64,000 nucleotides of DNA from Ilumatobacter coccineus YM16-304 (GTDB lineage Bacteria; Actinomycetota; Acidimicrobiia; Acidimicrobiales; Ilumatobacteraceae): positions 2,418,001-2,482,000 of the forward strand of contig NC_020520.1 of assembly GCF_000348785.1 (NCBI RefSeq), given 5' to 3'. Every line of letters begins with the position of its first letter. Positions within the stretch are counted from its first letter, which is position 1. The notes below the pieces were generated by a model. The model was given only the letters and a program-made list of their open reading frames with translations. It ran no database searches and was not told the origin of the DNA. The position numbers were made by a program, and so were the translations under genes. Positions 53,512 to 62,803 of the stretch are shown here, in pieces.

Positions 53512-54309
53512 TCAGCTGTAGCCGATGTGGCTGGGTCGTGATTCGTCGGTGGGGGTGTATCGCCCGAGCTTCTGGCGCAGCACGGCGACCGAATAGCGCG
53601 GGTTCAGGATCAGGTAGCGGCGCCAGAGTCGCTTCGGGTTGGCCAGCAGCCGCTGTGCCCACTGGAGGCCGGCACGCTGCACCCACGCGGGTGGCTCCTT
53701 GGCGAGGCCGGCATGGAAGTCGAACGCGGCACCGACGGCGAGGGTCGGCATCGAGAGCCGCTTCGCGTTCTCGAACGCGAACACTTCCTGGCGCGGGCAG
53801 CCGAGGCCGACCATGCAGATCTTGGCGCCGGTCGCTTTGATCTCGTCGGTGATCACATCGAGTTCGTCCTCGGTCGAGGTGGCGAACTTCGACGGTCGCA
53901 TCCCGGCGATGGTGATGCCGGGCGCGAGCGTCGGGAGTTGCTCGGCGAGATGGTCGAGCGTCTCCTGCGTGCTGCCGTAGAAGTAGACGGGGAGCCCGTG
54001 CTCGGCGGCGGCGCGGCACACCTCGAGCGTGAGTTTCGGGCCGTAGACCCGGTCGGTGAGTTCGGTGCCGTGCAACCAGTTCATCGCCCATCGAACCGGT
54101 TGCCCGTCGGGGGTGATCAGGTCGAACTGGTTGAGACGGGCGAGATGCTCGCCGTCGTCGACGCCGGTCATCACGCCGTGCACCGCCAGCGCCGAGACGG
54201 CGTAGGGCCGACCGTCGGATGCGGCGGCGATGATGCGCGCGACCGCGGCCTCGTAGTCGACGGCGTCGACCTGCACGCCGAGCACCGACACCTTTCCCTT
54301 GTCGATCAC
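53512..54309 (-). CDS. WecG/TagA/CpsF family glycosyltransferase
   Basis: A 265-residue GT26 enzyme. Hallmarks are VHGVMTGVDDGEHLARLNQFDLITPDGQPVRWA, YGSTQETLDHLAEQLP and VGLGCPRQEVFAFEN, followed by a C-terminal membrane-binding helix rich in Arg/Leu/Trp. Family members transfer ManNAc(A) or other hexoses to undecaprenyl-PP-linked GlcNAc. It likely makes the second linkage of the repeat unit. The GTG start at 54309 is 3 nt after the epimerase stop, so the genes are translationally coupled. Confidence 0.9.
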   Translation of the reverse strand: MIDKGKVSVLGVQVDAVDYEAAVARIIAAASDGRPYAVSALAVHGVMTGVDDGEHLARLNQFDLITPDGQPVRWAMNWLHGTELTDRVYGPKLTLEVCRAAAEHGLPVYFYGSTQETLDHLAEQLPTLAPGITIAGMRPSKFATSTEDELDVITDEIKATGAKICMVGLGCPRQEVFAFENAKRLSMPTLAVGAAFDFHAGLAKEPPAWVQRAGLQWAQRLLANPKRLWRRYLILNPRYSVAVLRQKLGRYTPTDESRPSHIGYS

Positions 54310-54312
54310 GGG

Positions 54313-55377
54313 TCAGGCCCAGCGCTGTTTGTTGGCGTCGAACATCTCTTCGAGGATCGCACGCACGTCGTACTTCAGCGACCAGTTGGGGTAGTGCTCC
54401 TCGAAGCGGGCGTTGCTGCCGATCCACCAGATGTGGTCGCCGATGCGGTTGTCTTCGACGTACGTGTGATCGAGCTGTTTGCCGGTGATGTCTTCGCACA
54501 TCGCGATGGCTTCGCGCACCGAGCAGTTCGAGAAGCGTCCGCCACCGATGTTGTAGACCTCGGCGCTGCGCGGCGCGCGCCACACCTCTTCGAAGCAGTT
54601 GATGAGGTCGGACGAGTGGATGGCGTCACGCACCTGCTTGCCGAGGTAGCCGAACACTCGGTACGGGGTGCCGGTCATCGTGCACTGCATCACGTAGGCG
54701 AGAAAGCCGTGGAGTTCGGCGGCCGAGTGGTTGGGGCCGGTGAGCGTGCCGCCGCGGAAACAGGCGGTCTTCATGTCGAAGTAGCGGCCGTACTCCTGCA
54801 CGACGACGTCGGCGGCGACCTTCGAGGCACCGAAGAGGCTGTGCTTGGTCATGTCGATCGACATGTCTTCCTTGATGCCGTCGTGGTACTCGTGCGACGG
54901 GTCGATCTCCCAGCGCGTCTCCTGCTCGACGAGCGGGAGGCGGTTCGGCGTGTCGCCGTAGACCTTGTTGGTCGAGGTGAAGATGAACACGGCCTCGGGG
55001 CAGTGCTGGCGCGTGTTCTCGATCATGTTGAGCGTGCCGACCGCGTTGACGTCGAAGTCGGTGAACGGGTCACGGGCCGCCCAATCGTGCGACGGCTGTG
55101 CGGCGGTGTGGATGACGACCTCGATGTCGGTGCCGTACTCCTTGAACAACTGCTCGACGGCGTCGCGATCGCGGATGTCGAGGCTGGCGTGGGTGTAGCT
55201 CTCGCCGAGCTTCTCCTCGAGCGCCGTGGCCATCCACGCGGTCGACGAGTCGTCGCCGAAGAAGACCTTCCGCATGTCGTTGTCGACGCCGACAACGTGG
55301 AATCCGAGACCTGCAAAGTGTTCGGCTGCCTGTGAGCCGATGAGTCCGGCCGAGCCGGTGACGAGCGCAATTGCCAT
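54313..55377 (-). CDS. NAD-dependent nucleotide-sugar epimerase, CDP-paratose/tyvelose 2-epimerase-like
   Basis: A 354-residue extended SDR. The NAD site is [10 protein letters not shown] and the substrate region includes [16 protein letters not shown], seen in CDP-tyvelose/paratose epimerases. The position of the usual Tyr-xxx-Lys is [13 protein letters not shown], where Phe stands at the Tyr position; this subfamily is often so. [21 protein letters not shown] follows. The sugar produced cannot be named, but a 2-epimerised hexose for the polymer is plausible. The start at 55377 (or 55383) is followed 3 nt after its stop by the WecG-type gene. A weak TTCA-N16-ACGATGA signal precedes it. Confidence 0.82.
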   Translation of the reverse strand: MAIALVTGSAGLIGSQAAEHFAGLGFHVVGVDNDMRKVFFGDDSSTAWMATALEEKLGESYTHASLDIRDRDAVEQLFKEYGTDIEVVIHTAAQPSHDWAARDPFTDFDVNAVGTLNMIENTRQHCPEAVFIFTSTNKVYGDTPNRLPLVEQETRWEIDPSHEYHDGIKEDMSIDMTKHSLFGASKVAADVVVQEYGRYFDMKTACFRGGTLTGPNHSAAELHGFLAYVMQCTMTGTPYRVFGYLGKQVRDAIHSSDLINCFEEVWRAPRSAEVYNIGGGRFSNCSVREAIAMCEDITGKQLDHTYVEDNRIGDHIWWIGSNARFEEHYPNWSLKYDVRAILEEMFDANKQRWA

Positions 55378-55490
55378 GATCATTCATCGTACGTTCTCGA
55401 TGAAACTGAAGAGGGCGATGCTCACGTCACGAAATCACGCAAATCAGCAGGATGTGGACGCGGGTCGACGGGTCGTGTCGCGTAGGCTCA

Positions 55491-56831
55491 ATGACCGTGT
55501 GGCGTCGTAGCGGGTTGTCGGAATTGCGTCCGGCCAGCCTCGACATACGCACCGAAGAACTCCGCGACCTCGTGCGCCGCTCACGGGAGGTGGTGCTCCT
55601 CGCAGCGGTCACCGGTGCGATCACCGGGCTGTTCGTCCGCTACTTCGAGTACGTGGTCATCGAGCTCGCGTTCGATCGCCTCCTCCACGCCGACTGGAAG
55701 TGGGGGCTCATCGTTCCGGGTCTCGGTCTCACCGCGTCGGCGCTGATACTGCGAACCGTCGGTGCCGGCGCATCGCCGGCGACGTCCGACGAGTATCTCC
55801 GAGCGTTCCACGACGCCGAGTACCCGCTGCGTTGGCGCGCCTTCATCGCGCGCGTCGCGGCATCGTTCGCCACGCTCGGGTCGGGTGGCGCAGCCGGGCT
55901 CGAAGGCACATCGATGTATGCCGGGTCGACGCTCGGTGCGATCATCCAGCGGCGGCTGCCGGCGTCGTTCCGCGGGGCCGACTACCGAACCCTGCTCGTC
56001 GCCGGTGCGGCAGCGGGTGTCGCCGCCATCTTCAAGGCGCCGGCGACCGGGGCGATCTTCGCGCTCGAGGTGCCGTTCCGCGACCAGATGGCGCGCCGCA
56101 TGCTCCTGCCGGCACTCGTCGCCAGTGCGTCCGGCTACCTCGTCTTCGTCGCGCTGAGCAGTACCGACCCGATCTTCTCGTTCACCGACGACGAGCGCAC
56201 GGTGTCGCTGTTCCAGTACGTCGACCTGTTCGGCGCCATCTTCGTCGGAATCGGCTGTGCGCTCGGTGCCCGTCTGTTCTCCAAGATGATCCGGATGGCC
56301 AAGGCGTTCACGCTCCGGCCGCTCGGCTTCCGTCTCGTCGCGTCGAGCACGGTGCTGTCCGGTCTCTTCCTCGTCACGCGGATCATCACCGCCGATGGCT
56401 GGGACCCAGCCGACGGCGAGAGCCTCACGCTCGGCTCGGGCTACGAAGTGTTCTTCTGGCTGTTCGAGAGCCACACCGTGTGGATCCTCGTCGCCGTCTT
56501 CTTCCTTCGCATGCTCGCGACCGCGGCCACATTCGCCGGTGGTGGTGTCGGCGGTGTGTTCATCCCGCTCGTCGTCGGCGGAGCGATCGTCGGCCGTGGC
56601 GTCGGTGAGGTGTTCAACACCGTCGACCCGACGCTGTACGTGCTGCTCGGCATCGCCGCGTTCCTCGGCGCCGGGTACCGAGTGCCCTTGGCCGCCGTGA
56701 TGTTCGTCGCCGAGACGACGGGCCAGCCAGGCTTCATCGTGCCGGCACTGTTCGCCGCCGTCGCTGCCGACCTCGTGATGGGCGAAGTCTCGATCACCAC
56801 GTTCCAGCGCACCCCGAACTCGAAGACGTAG
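55491..56831 (+). CDS. ClC-family chloride channel/antiporter
   Basis: A 446-residue membrane protein with the ClC fold (two inverted halves, ~16 helices). Visible are GSGGAAGLEGTSMYAG (helices D-F with the gating Glu in GLEG), GVAAIFKAPATGAIFALEV and the C-terminal half GGGVGGVFIPLVVGGAIVGR and GAGYRVPLAAVMFVAE. No CBS domain follows. It moves chloride or another anion, possibly in exchange for protons. A TAGGCT box (55483-55488) lies next to ATG 55491, indicating a leaderless mRNA. It diverges from the epimerase gene. Confidence 0.9.
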   Translation: MTVWRRSGLSELRPASLDIRTEELRDLVRRSREVVLLAAVTGAITGLFVRYFEYVVIELAFDRLLHADWKWGLIVPGLGLTASALILRTVGAGASPATSDEYLRAFHDAEYPLRWRAFIARVAASFATLGSGGAAGLEGTSMYAGSTLGAIIQRRLPASFRGADYRTLLVAGAAAGVAAIFKAPATGAIFALEVPFRDQMARRMLLPALVASASGYLVFVALSSTDPIFSFTDDERTVSLFQYVDLFGAIFVGIGCALGARLFSKMIRMAKAFTLRPLGFRLVASSTVLSGLFLVTRIITADGWDPADGESLTLGSGYEVFFWLFESHTVWILVAVFFLRMLATAATFAGGGVGGVFIPLVVGGAIVGRGVGEVFNTVDPTLYVLLGIAAFLGAGYRVPLAAVMFVAETTGQPGFIVPALFAAVAADLVMGEVSITTFQRTPNSKT

Positions 56832-56917
56832 TTGCCGCTCGATCGGGCCGTGTCGGCCGGTGGGTTCCCCGAGCTGGAGTGGTCGAACAGCCAGGGCGTC
56901 GCAGTACCGTCGCCGCC

Positions 56918-58669
56918 GTGAACCTCGGCCTCTACACGTTCGGAATCGTCGGGATGGGCCCGAGGGGGAGCTACGCGCTCGAATGTCTGCTCGCCTCACT
57001 CGCCGACTCGCCGCACCTGTCGAGAGTTCGGCTCGTGCTCTTCGACGATGCCTCCCACGTCGGTGCCGGACCGGTCTACGACCTCGACCAGCCGGAGAGC
57101 AACTGGATCAACATCAGCGAGCGGGCTCTGGAGCTCGACGGACGGCCTGCTCTCGACATCGACGGGGTGCACGTCGATGCGTTCCCGAGTTATCACGAGT
57201 GGGTTGGGCTGCCGCACGACGAGTGGCCTGCCGATCTCGCCGACTCGTTCCCGCCGCGAGCGCAGCTCGGCAGCTACCTGCACGCACGGGCGCAGAGTCT
57301 GATCGGGCCGCTGGTGCAGGCTGGTGTGGCGACGTTCGTCGAGGATCGCGTGCAGCACGTGTCTCGACTCGATGGGCGATGGTGCCTCAGAGATACGCGC
57401 GGACGGGAGTGGTCGGCCGACGAGGTGCTGCTGACCGTCGGCCACCAACCGACGGCCACCGACGACCAGATCATCGCGTGGAGAGAGACCGTCGGCCCCG
57501 ACGCGAAGGCGGTTCTGTACAGCGAGCCATACCCGATCGAGCCGATCGTCGACCACGCTCGGATGCTCGATGGAGACATCACCGTCGCGATTCGTGGGTA
57601 CGGACTCGCGATGATGGACGTCGTTCGCGGGCTCGCTCTCGAGTTCGGTGAGTTCGTCAGACCGAACGACGACGAGGGCGAACTCGTCTACGACCAGACC
57701 CGTGGCGGACGGCTCCAACTGGTGCCGTTCTCGCTCGACGGACTTCCGATGGGGCCGAAACCGCGCACGCCGGCCGACGACGCACGCTTCGCTCCCACCG
57801 ACGAGGAACTCACGCTGCTGGGCGACACTCTTGGCGATCGAGACGCCCAAGCCCGAGCGACGAGCGACGAGTTCCTCATCGACGCGATCGTGCCGATCGC
57901 CGCCCGGGTGTTCTCGGATCTCCCCGATCGCCACGAGGCGGCGCCCAGCAGCATCGACGACGTCGAGTCGCTCCTCGGAACGTGGCTCCGAGATGCCGAC
58001 ACGGAACATCCGGCACTCGGCGACGCCGCGCATCCGCCGGAGTCGGTGCTTCGAGAACTCGTCGCGATGGCAGTCGGTGAGGCTTCGATCACCCTCGACT
58101 ACTGCCTCGGCCAGGTCTGGCGCCAGTGTCACCCCACCATCTATTCCAGCCTGTCCCACAACGTGCTGAGCGCCGACGCCCTGGCTGCGACGATCTCACT
58201 CGACGAGCGGATCAAGCGCTACTCGTTCGGTCCGCCCGTCGAGAGCCTCCGCCAGTTGTGTGCGCTGGCCTCCGCCGGCGTGCTGAGGCTCGAGTTCGTC
58301 GACGACCCGGAGATCGAGTGCACCACGGCGGGATGGACCCTCTCGTCGAACGGGACGACGGTCACCGCCGAGGCGATGGTCGACTCGGTGCTCGACGCTC
58401 CCCGGCTCGAGACCGTCGTGGCACCGGTCATCACCGACCTGCTCAGCGAATCGGTGATCCGACCCGTTCACGACGAGCTCGGCATCGCAACCGACGACGA
58501 CGCCACCGTGCGCTCGTTGCAGCCCGAGGCGTCGCGCACGCTCTCCGTCCTGGGCCGGCTCGCCAAAGGCACGGTCGTGGGCGTCGATGCCATCCTCGAG
58601 TGCTTCGGCGATCGACCACGTGCGTGGGCGGACGGAGCCCGATCGCGACTCCTCGACAGCACCACCTGA
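56918..58669 (+). CDS. FAD/NAD(P)-binding protein of the HpyO-like type (function unknown)
   Basis: A 583-residue protein with a Rossmann-type N-terminus, FGIVGMGPRGSYALECLL, where the glycine loop is GMGPRG, and VFDDASHVGAGPVYD, typical of the FAD-NAD(P)-binding domain (PF13454-like) also found in actinobacterial proteins near amino-acid or metabolite tailoring enzymes. The middle DGDITVAIRGYGLAMMDVVRGL is a second hallmark. The C-terminal half (~300-583) is helical and unassigned. A substrate is not visible. GTG 56918 is chosen because TACCGT ends 7 nt before it, giving a leaderless mRNA. Confidence 0.72.
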   Translation: MNLGLYTFGIVGMGPRGSYALECLLASLADSPHLSRVRLVLFDDASHVGAGPVYDLDQPESNWINISERALELDGRPALDIDGVHVDAFPSYHEWVGLPHDEWPADLADSFPPRAQLGSYLHARAQSLIGPLVQAGVATFVEDRVQHVSRLDGRWCLRDTRGREWSADEVLLTVGHQPTATDDQIIAWRETVGPDAKAVLYSEPYPIEPIVDHARMLDGDITVAIRGYGLAMMDVVRGLALEFGEFVRPNDDEGELVYDQTRGGRLQLVPFSLDGLPMGPKPRTPADDARFAPTDEELTLLGDTLGDRDAQARATSDEFLIDAIVPIAARVFSDLPDRHEAAPSSIDDVESLLGTWLRDADTEHPALGDAAHPPESVLRELVAMAVGEASITLDYCLGQVWRQCHPTIYSSLSHNVLSADALAATISLDERIKRYSFGPPVESLRQLCALASAGVLRLEFVDDPEIECTTAGWTLSSNGTTVTAEAMVDSVLDAPRLETVVAPVITDLLSESVIRPVHDELGIATDDDATVRSLQPEASRTLSVLGRLAKGTVVGVDAILECFGDRPRAWADGARSRLLDSTT

Positions 58670-58747
58670 CACAACGTCGACGCGTCCGACCCGACCGCGG
58701 GCCGCATCGCTTGCAGCGGCCGACGGACCGATCGCTAGCTTCGGGGC

Positions 58748-60616
58748 ATGTCGGACATCGAGATTCGCAGCGAGCTGCAGGGAACCATCGTCACCATGTA
58801 CGTGGCTCCTGGCGACGTGGTCAGAGCCGGTTCGGTCGTGGCGCTCATCGAGTCGATGAAGATGCACCACGAGATCGTTGCGCCGGGCGACGGCATCGTC
58901 GCGTCGATCGACGCCCCGGAAGGCACCACGTTGATGCCGGGTGGCGTGGTCATGCAGCTCGACGACCACGCCGTCAACTCGTCGGCGGGGCAACTTCCGC
59001 CGCCTGCCGACCCGACGTCGCGCCACGATGCGCCGTCGATCGGCCTCGATCGGCCTGACCTCGCCGAGGTCGTCGAGCGTCACGAGCTCGGACTCGATGC
59101 CGCTCGCCCCGAGGCGGTGCAGAAGCGACGCGACCGCGGCCGTCGCACCGCTCGCGAAAACGTCGCCGACCTCGTCGACGACGGATCCTTCGTCGAATAC
59201 GGGCCAACGGTCATCGCAGCCCAGCGTCGCCGCAGAGAACTCGACGACCTCATCCGGTCGACGCCGGCCGACGGGATGATCGGCGGTATCGGTGAGATCA
59301 ACGGCGAGCTGTTCGGCGCGGGGGAGCGGGCGTCGAAAGCGGTCGTGATGTCGTACGACTACACCGTGCTGGCCGGCACGCAAGGACACCAGAACCACCG
59401 CAAGAAGGATCGGCTCATCGAACTCGCCGAGCACCTTCGCGTGCCGGTGGTGTTCTTCACCGAAGGCGGCGGCGGCCGACCCGGCGACACCGACACGACC
59501 GGCGTGAGCGGACTCGACTGCTTGGCGTTCTGGTGGTTCGGAGAGCTGTCGGGCACCGTTCCGATCGTCGGCATCAACGCGGGCTACTGCTTCGCGGGCA
59601 ACGCGGCGATTCTCGGGTGCTGCGACGTGGTGATCGCCACCGAGGACTCCAACATCGGCATGGGCGGCCCGGCCATGATCGAGGGCGGCGGTCTCGGCAC
59701 CTTCGAGCCGAAACAGATCGGCCCCATCGAGGTGCAGCGGGCCAACGGTGTCGTCGACATCGTGGTGGCCGACGAGGCCGAGGCGGTGGCGGTCGCCAAG
59801 CAGTATCTGTCGTACTTCCAAGGAAGCACGAGCGACTGGGAGGCTCCCGATCAGACCAAGCTGCGCGACGTCGTGCCACTCGATCGACTGCGGGCCTACG
59901 ACATCCGTGAGGCGATCGACGGGCTGTTCGACGTCGATTCGGTCCTCGAGATCCGTCGCGACTTCGGCACCGGGATGATCACCGCACTCGCTCGGCTCGA
60001 AGGCCGCCCCGTCGGTGTGTTGGCGAACAACCCCAAGCACCTCGGCGGTGCGATCGACAGCGACGGCTCCGACAAGGCTGCCCGGTTCATGCAGCTCTGC
60101 GACGCCCACGGCCTCCCGCTCGTCACGCTGTGCGACACGCCCGGCATGATGGTCGGCCCCGATGTGGAACAGACCGCGCTCGTGCGCCACTGCTCACGGC
60201 TGTTCACGACCGGGGCCAACCTGTCGGTGCCGACGGCGACCGTGGTCACCCGCAAGGCGTACGGTCTCGGCGCGCAGGCGATGATGGGCGGGTCGACCAA
60301 GGCGCCGCTCGCGTGCGTCGCCTGGCCGACCGGCGAGTTCGGTGGGATGGGGCTCGAAGGCGCCGTTCGCCTCGGCTACAGCAAAGAACTCGCAGCGGTG
60401 ACGAACGACGAGGAGCGCGACGCGCTGTTCCAGCAGATGGTCGACCGCATGTACGAGCACGGCAAGGCGCTGAGCGTCGCCACGTACTTCGAGATCGACG
60501 ACGTGATCGATCCTGCCGACACGCGCCGCTGGTTGGCGACGTTGTTCGCCGCTGCTCCCGACACGCATCGATCAGTTCGCGCCGACTCGGTGCGACCGAA
60601 CATCGACACCTGGTGA
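58748..60616 (+). CDS. Biotin carboxyl carrier-carboxyltransferase fusion (acyl-CoA carboxylase beta type)
   Basis: A 622-residue fusion. Residues ~1-72 form a biotinyl domain with ESMKM; Lys38 should be biotinylated. Residues ~95-622 are a carboxyltransferase of the acyl-CoA carboxylase beta group: RRTARENVADLVDDGSFVEYG, GINAGYCFAGNAAILGCCDVVIATE and DTPGMMVGP, the crotonase-like halves that bind acyl-CoA and biotin. Normally biotin carrier and biotin carboxylase are joined and the transferase is separate. Biotin carboxylase must be coded elsewhere. The ATG follows TAGCTT by 6 nt (leaderless). Confidence 0.88.
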   Translation: MSDIEIRSELQGTIVTMYVAPGDVVRAGSVVALIESMKMHHEIVAPGDGIVASIDAPEGTTLMPGGVVMQLDDHAVNSSAGQLPPPADPTSRHDAPSIGLDRPDLAEVVERHELGLDAARPEAVQKRRDRGRRTARENVADLVDDGSFVEYGPTVIAAQRRRRELDDLIRSTPADGMIGGIGEINGELFGAGERASKAVVMSYDYTVLAGTQGHQNHRKKDRLIELAEHLRVPVVFFTEGGGGRPGDTDTTGVSGLDCLAFWWFGELSGTVPIVGINAGYCFAGNAAILGCCDVVIATEDSNIGMGGPAMIEGGGLGTFEPKQIGPIEVQRANGVVDIVVADEAEAVAVAKQYLSYFQGSTSDWEAPDQTKLRDVVPLDRLRAYDIREAIDGLFDVDSVLEIRRDFGTGMITALARLEGRPVGVLANNPKHLGGAIDSDGSDKAARFMQLCDAHGLPLVTLCDTPGMMVGPDVEQTALVRHCSRLFTTGANLSVPTATVVTRKAYGLGAQAMMGGSTKAPLACVAWPTGEFGGMGLEGAVRLGYSKELAAVTNDEERDALFQQMVDRMYEHGKALSVATYFEIDDVIDPADTRRWLATLFAAAPDTHRSVRADSVRPNIDTW

Positions 60617-60674
60617 CTGGTGGCGGCTCCGCCGCCACGGCGACTCCGTCGAGGCGCTCGGCTGTCGCCGTTGT

Positions 60675-61691
60675 TCAGGAACCGCAGCCGGTCGAGAGCA
60701 CTTCGGTCGTGCTCGACCCGTCGTAGGTGTAGACGTCGACGCCTGCGCCTTCGTAGTACCAGGTGTGGACCACGATCTCCATGAGACCGTCGCCGTTCAG
60801 GTCGGCGACGTCGAGCACGCGGTAGTTGTCGAACACCGGCGTCTCACCCTCGGGGAACGAGAGCGGAATGAAGCTCTTGGCGACGGTGGTCGCCTCACCC
60901 GTGTCGGTGTCGATGAGCAGCAGTCCCGAGAACCCGGGGTCGACCGTGTCGCCTTCGCTCTCGGACTCGTCGCCGAACACGACGAGCGCTTCGGTGTCGC
61001 CGTCACCATCGAGGTCGGCGACGACGATCTGGTCGACTTCGCCCGCCTGGGTCTCGACGTCGTCGGACGCGAATGCGGCCACGCCGGCGTCGACGTAGGC
61101 CTGGATGTCGGCGTCGACGTCGGCGACCTGCCGCGGTCGGAGGTTCCATTCGGCGGTCGTGGCGATGGCGCTGTAGCCGAACCCGGGCGGGTCGGGTGCC
61201 CCGGCGTTGGGGGTGATGACCGGGCCGGTACGGCCGTCGAAGCACGACTCGGCCAGCGGTCCGCTCTCGCCGTCGGCGGGCGTGGCCTGAGCGCTGCTGA
61301 TCGTGACCCCGCCGTTCGACGCGATCTCGGGGACGATGGCATCTCCGGCCTCGTCGAACGAGCCTTCCCACGCGCTGCCGGTCCAGCGTCCGATGTAGAG
61401 CCACGCACCGAGGTCGCTGCCGGCGAAGATCGGCGCAGCGTCGGCCGATGGTGTGCCGCTCGGCGGTTCGGGCTGGGTGGTCGGCGGTGCCGTGGTGGGC
61501 GCCGTCGTGGTGGTGTCGACGGCGGTGGTCGTGGTTTCGGGCGGGACCGTGGTCGCCACGGTCGTCTCCGGAGCCAGCGTGGTGGTCGCCGAGGTGACCG
61601 GCGCGGTACGGGGCGTCGCCGTCTCCTCCGCAGCGCACGCGGTGAACGCGAGGGCGGCGGCGGGAACGAGAACGAGGCGGCGGGACTTCAC
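60675..61691 (-). CDS. Hypothetical lipoprotein with FG-GAP/VCBS-like repeats
   Basis: A 338-residue lipoprotein I cannot assign further. The N-terminus KSRRLVLVPAAALAFTAC has a lipobox with Cys19 and is followed by a Thr/Pro-rich linker of ~60 residues (ATTTLAPETTVATTV and similar), likely a spacer through the cell wall. Later, VVADLDGDGDTEALVVFG and VADLNGDGLMEIVVHT are FG-GAP/VCBS-style calcium-binding loops (DxDxDG). A secreted cell-surface role is likely. GTG 61691 follows a TAACAA box by 7 nt, supporting a leaderless start; the open frame further upstream overlaps plsC. Confidence 0.7.
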   Translation of the reverse strand: MKSRRLVLVPAAALAFTACAAEETATPRTAPVTSATTTLAPETTVATTVPPETTTTAVDTTTTAPTTAPPTTQPEPPSGTPSADAAPIFAGSDLGAWLYIGRWTGSAWEGSFDEAGDAIVPEIASNGGVTISSAQATPADGESGPLAESCFDGRTGPVITPNAGAPDPPGFGYSAIATTAEWNLRPRQVADVDADIQAYVDAGVAAFASDDVETQAGEVDQIVVADLDGDGDTEALVVFGDESESEGDTVDPGFSGLLLIDTDTGEATTVAKSFIPLSFPEGETPVFDNYRVLDVADLNGDGLMEIVVHTWYYEGAGVDVYTYDGSSTTEVLSTGCGS

Positions 61692-61744
61692 CGCAACATT
61701 GTTACCGGTCGGCCGCCCCGATCGCGAGCGGGTCGGCCAACCGG

Positions 61745-62791
61745 TCAACCGAGGTCGGGCCAGTTGCGGGCTCGGCGACGACGGATGCCGGCGGTACTCA
61801 TCTTGCGGCGTTCGCCGAGTTGCCACTGTCGGCGCCAACCGTTGTGGTCGGGGCCGGAGAGCGACGGGCTCGCCCCGGAGGCCGACCGCTTGCTCGCGGT
61901 CCAGTAGTCGGTCAGCGCCTCGTCGCCCAGACGGGTGACGGCCGCTTCGATGCGACTGTTGAAGCGGCGGGTGTTCTCACCCTCGTCGGGCGTGAGTGGC
62001 GTGCCGAACACGACGGAGGTGCGGCCGCGGCGGAGCTTCTTCGCACCCTTGCCGTAGATCTCGCCGGTGCCGTCGATGAACACGGGGACGACTGCGGCGC
62101 CGGTGCGCGCCGACAGGTAGGCGGCCCCGCCCTTGAACTCCTGGCCCCAGCCATCGGGCGAGCGCCCGCCTTCGGGGTAGATGATGAGGCTGTGCCCGTC
62201 GGCGATCAGGTCGCGCATCTGGTCGGCGGTGGCACGGCTCGTCGCATCGCGATCGATCGGGATGGCGTTGAGCGCGAGCGCCGAGATCGACGCCTTCCAG
62301 TGTGCGTCGAAGAAGTAGTCGGCAGCAGCGGCCACGACGAGTTCGCGACGCCAGCACATCGGGATCGAGCGGATCATCAGCCCGGTGTCGATGTGGCTGT
62401 GATGATTCGGGGCGAAGATCACGGGTGCCACGTCGTCGTCACGCATCAGGTCGGCGAGGCGGTCGACGCCGGTGACCGTGGGGCTGGCGACCGTGCGCAC
62501 CGCGAGGCGCAGTGGGCCCTCGATGATGAGCCCGCGGGCGGTGCGGGCGAGCGGCGAGCGAGCCCACTCGGTGTCGTAGCCCGGGCCGAGCTTGCTCTCC
62601 TCGACGGGCACTTCGACCCCGCGCGGCACCGTCGGTTTGCGGAACGGGAAGCCGTAGCGACGCAAGGGCATGGCGGCCTTGCGAGCGATGCTCTCGACCG
62701 AGCCCGAGAGACGCTGCGCCGTCTGGATCGCCGAACCGGGCGTGTCGGGACGCTGAGCCCGCCGGATGTAGGGATGCTTCGTCTTGGCCAT
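61745..62791 (-). CDS. 1-acyl-sn-glycerol-3-phosphate acyltransferase (PlsC-like)
   Basis: A 348-residue acyltransferase. Motif I NHHSHIDTG (His and Asp catalytic), motif II around IPIDRDATSRA and motif III PEGGRSPDG are all present, as is the following VPVFIDGTGE. It transfers an acyl chain to lysophosphatidic acid or a similar lysolipid at the inner membrane. The N-terminal ~90 residues are basic and longer than in E. coli PlsC. The C-terminus is Arg-rich. It lies 12 nt downstream of the LarA-like gene and is co-directional with it. Confidence 0.85.
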   Translation of the reverse strand: MAKTKHPYIRRAQRPDTPGSAIQTAQRLSGSVESIARKAAMPLRRYGFPFRKPTVPRGVEVPVEESKLGPGYDTEWARSPLARTARGLIIEGPLRLAVRTVASPTVTGVDRLADLMRDDDVAPVIFAPNHHSHIDTGLMIRSIPMCWRRELVVAAAADYFFDAHWKASISALALNAIPIDRDATSRATADQMRDLIADGHSLIIYPEGGRSPDGWGQEFKGGAAYLSARTGAAVVPVFIDGTGEIYGKGAKKLRRGRTSVVFGTPLTPDEGENTRRFNSRIEAAVTRLGDEALTDYWTASKRSASGASPSLSGPDHNGWRRQWQLGERRKMSTAGIRRRRARNWPDLG

Positions 62792-62803
62792 CGGCGGTCT
62801 CGG

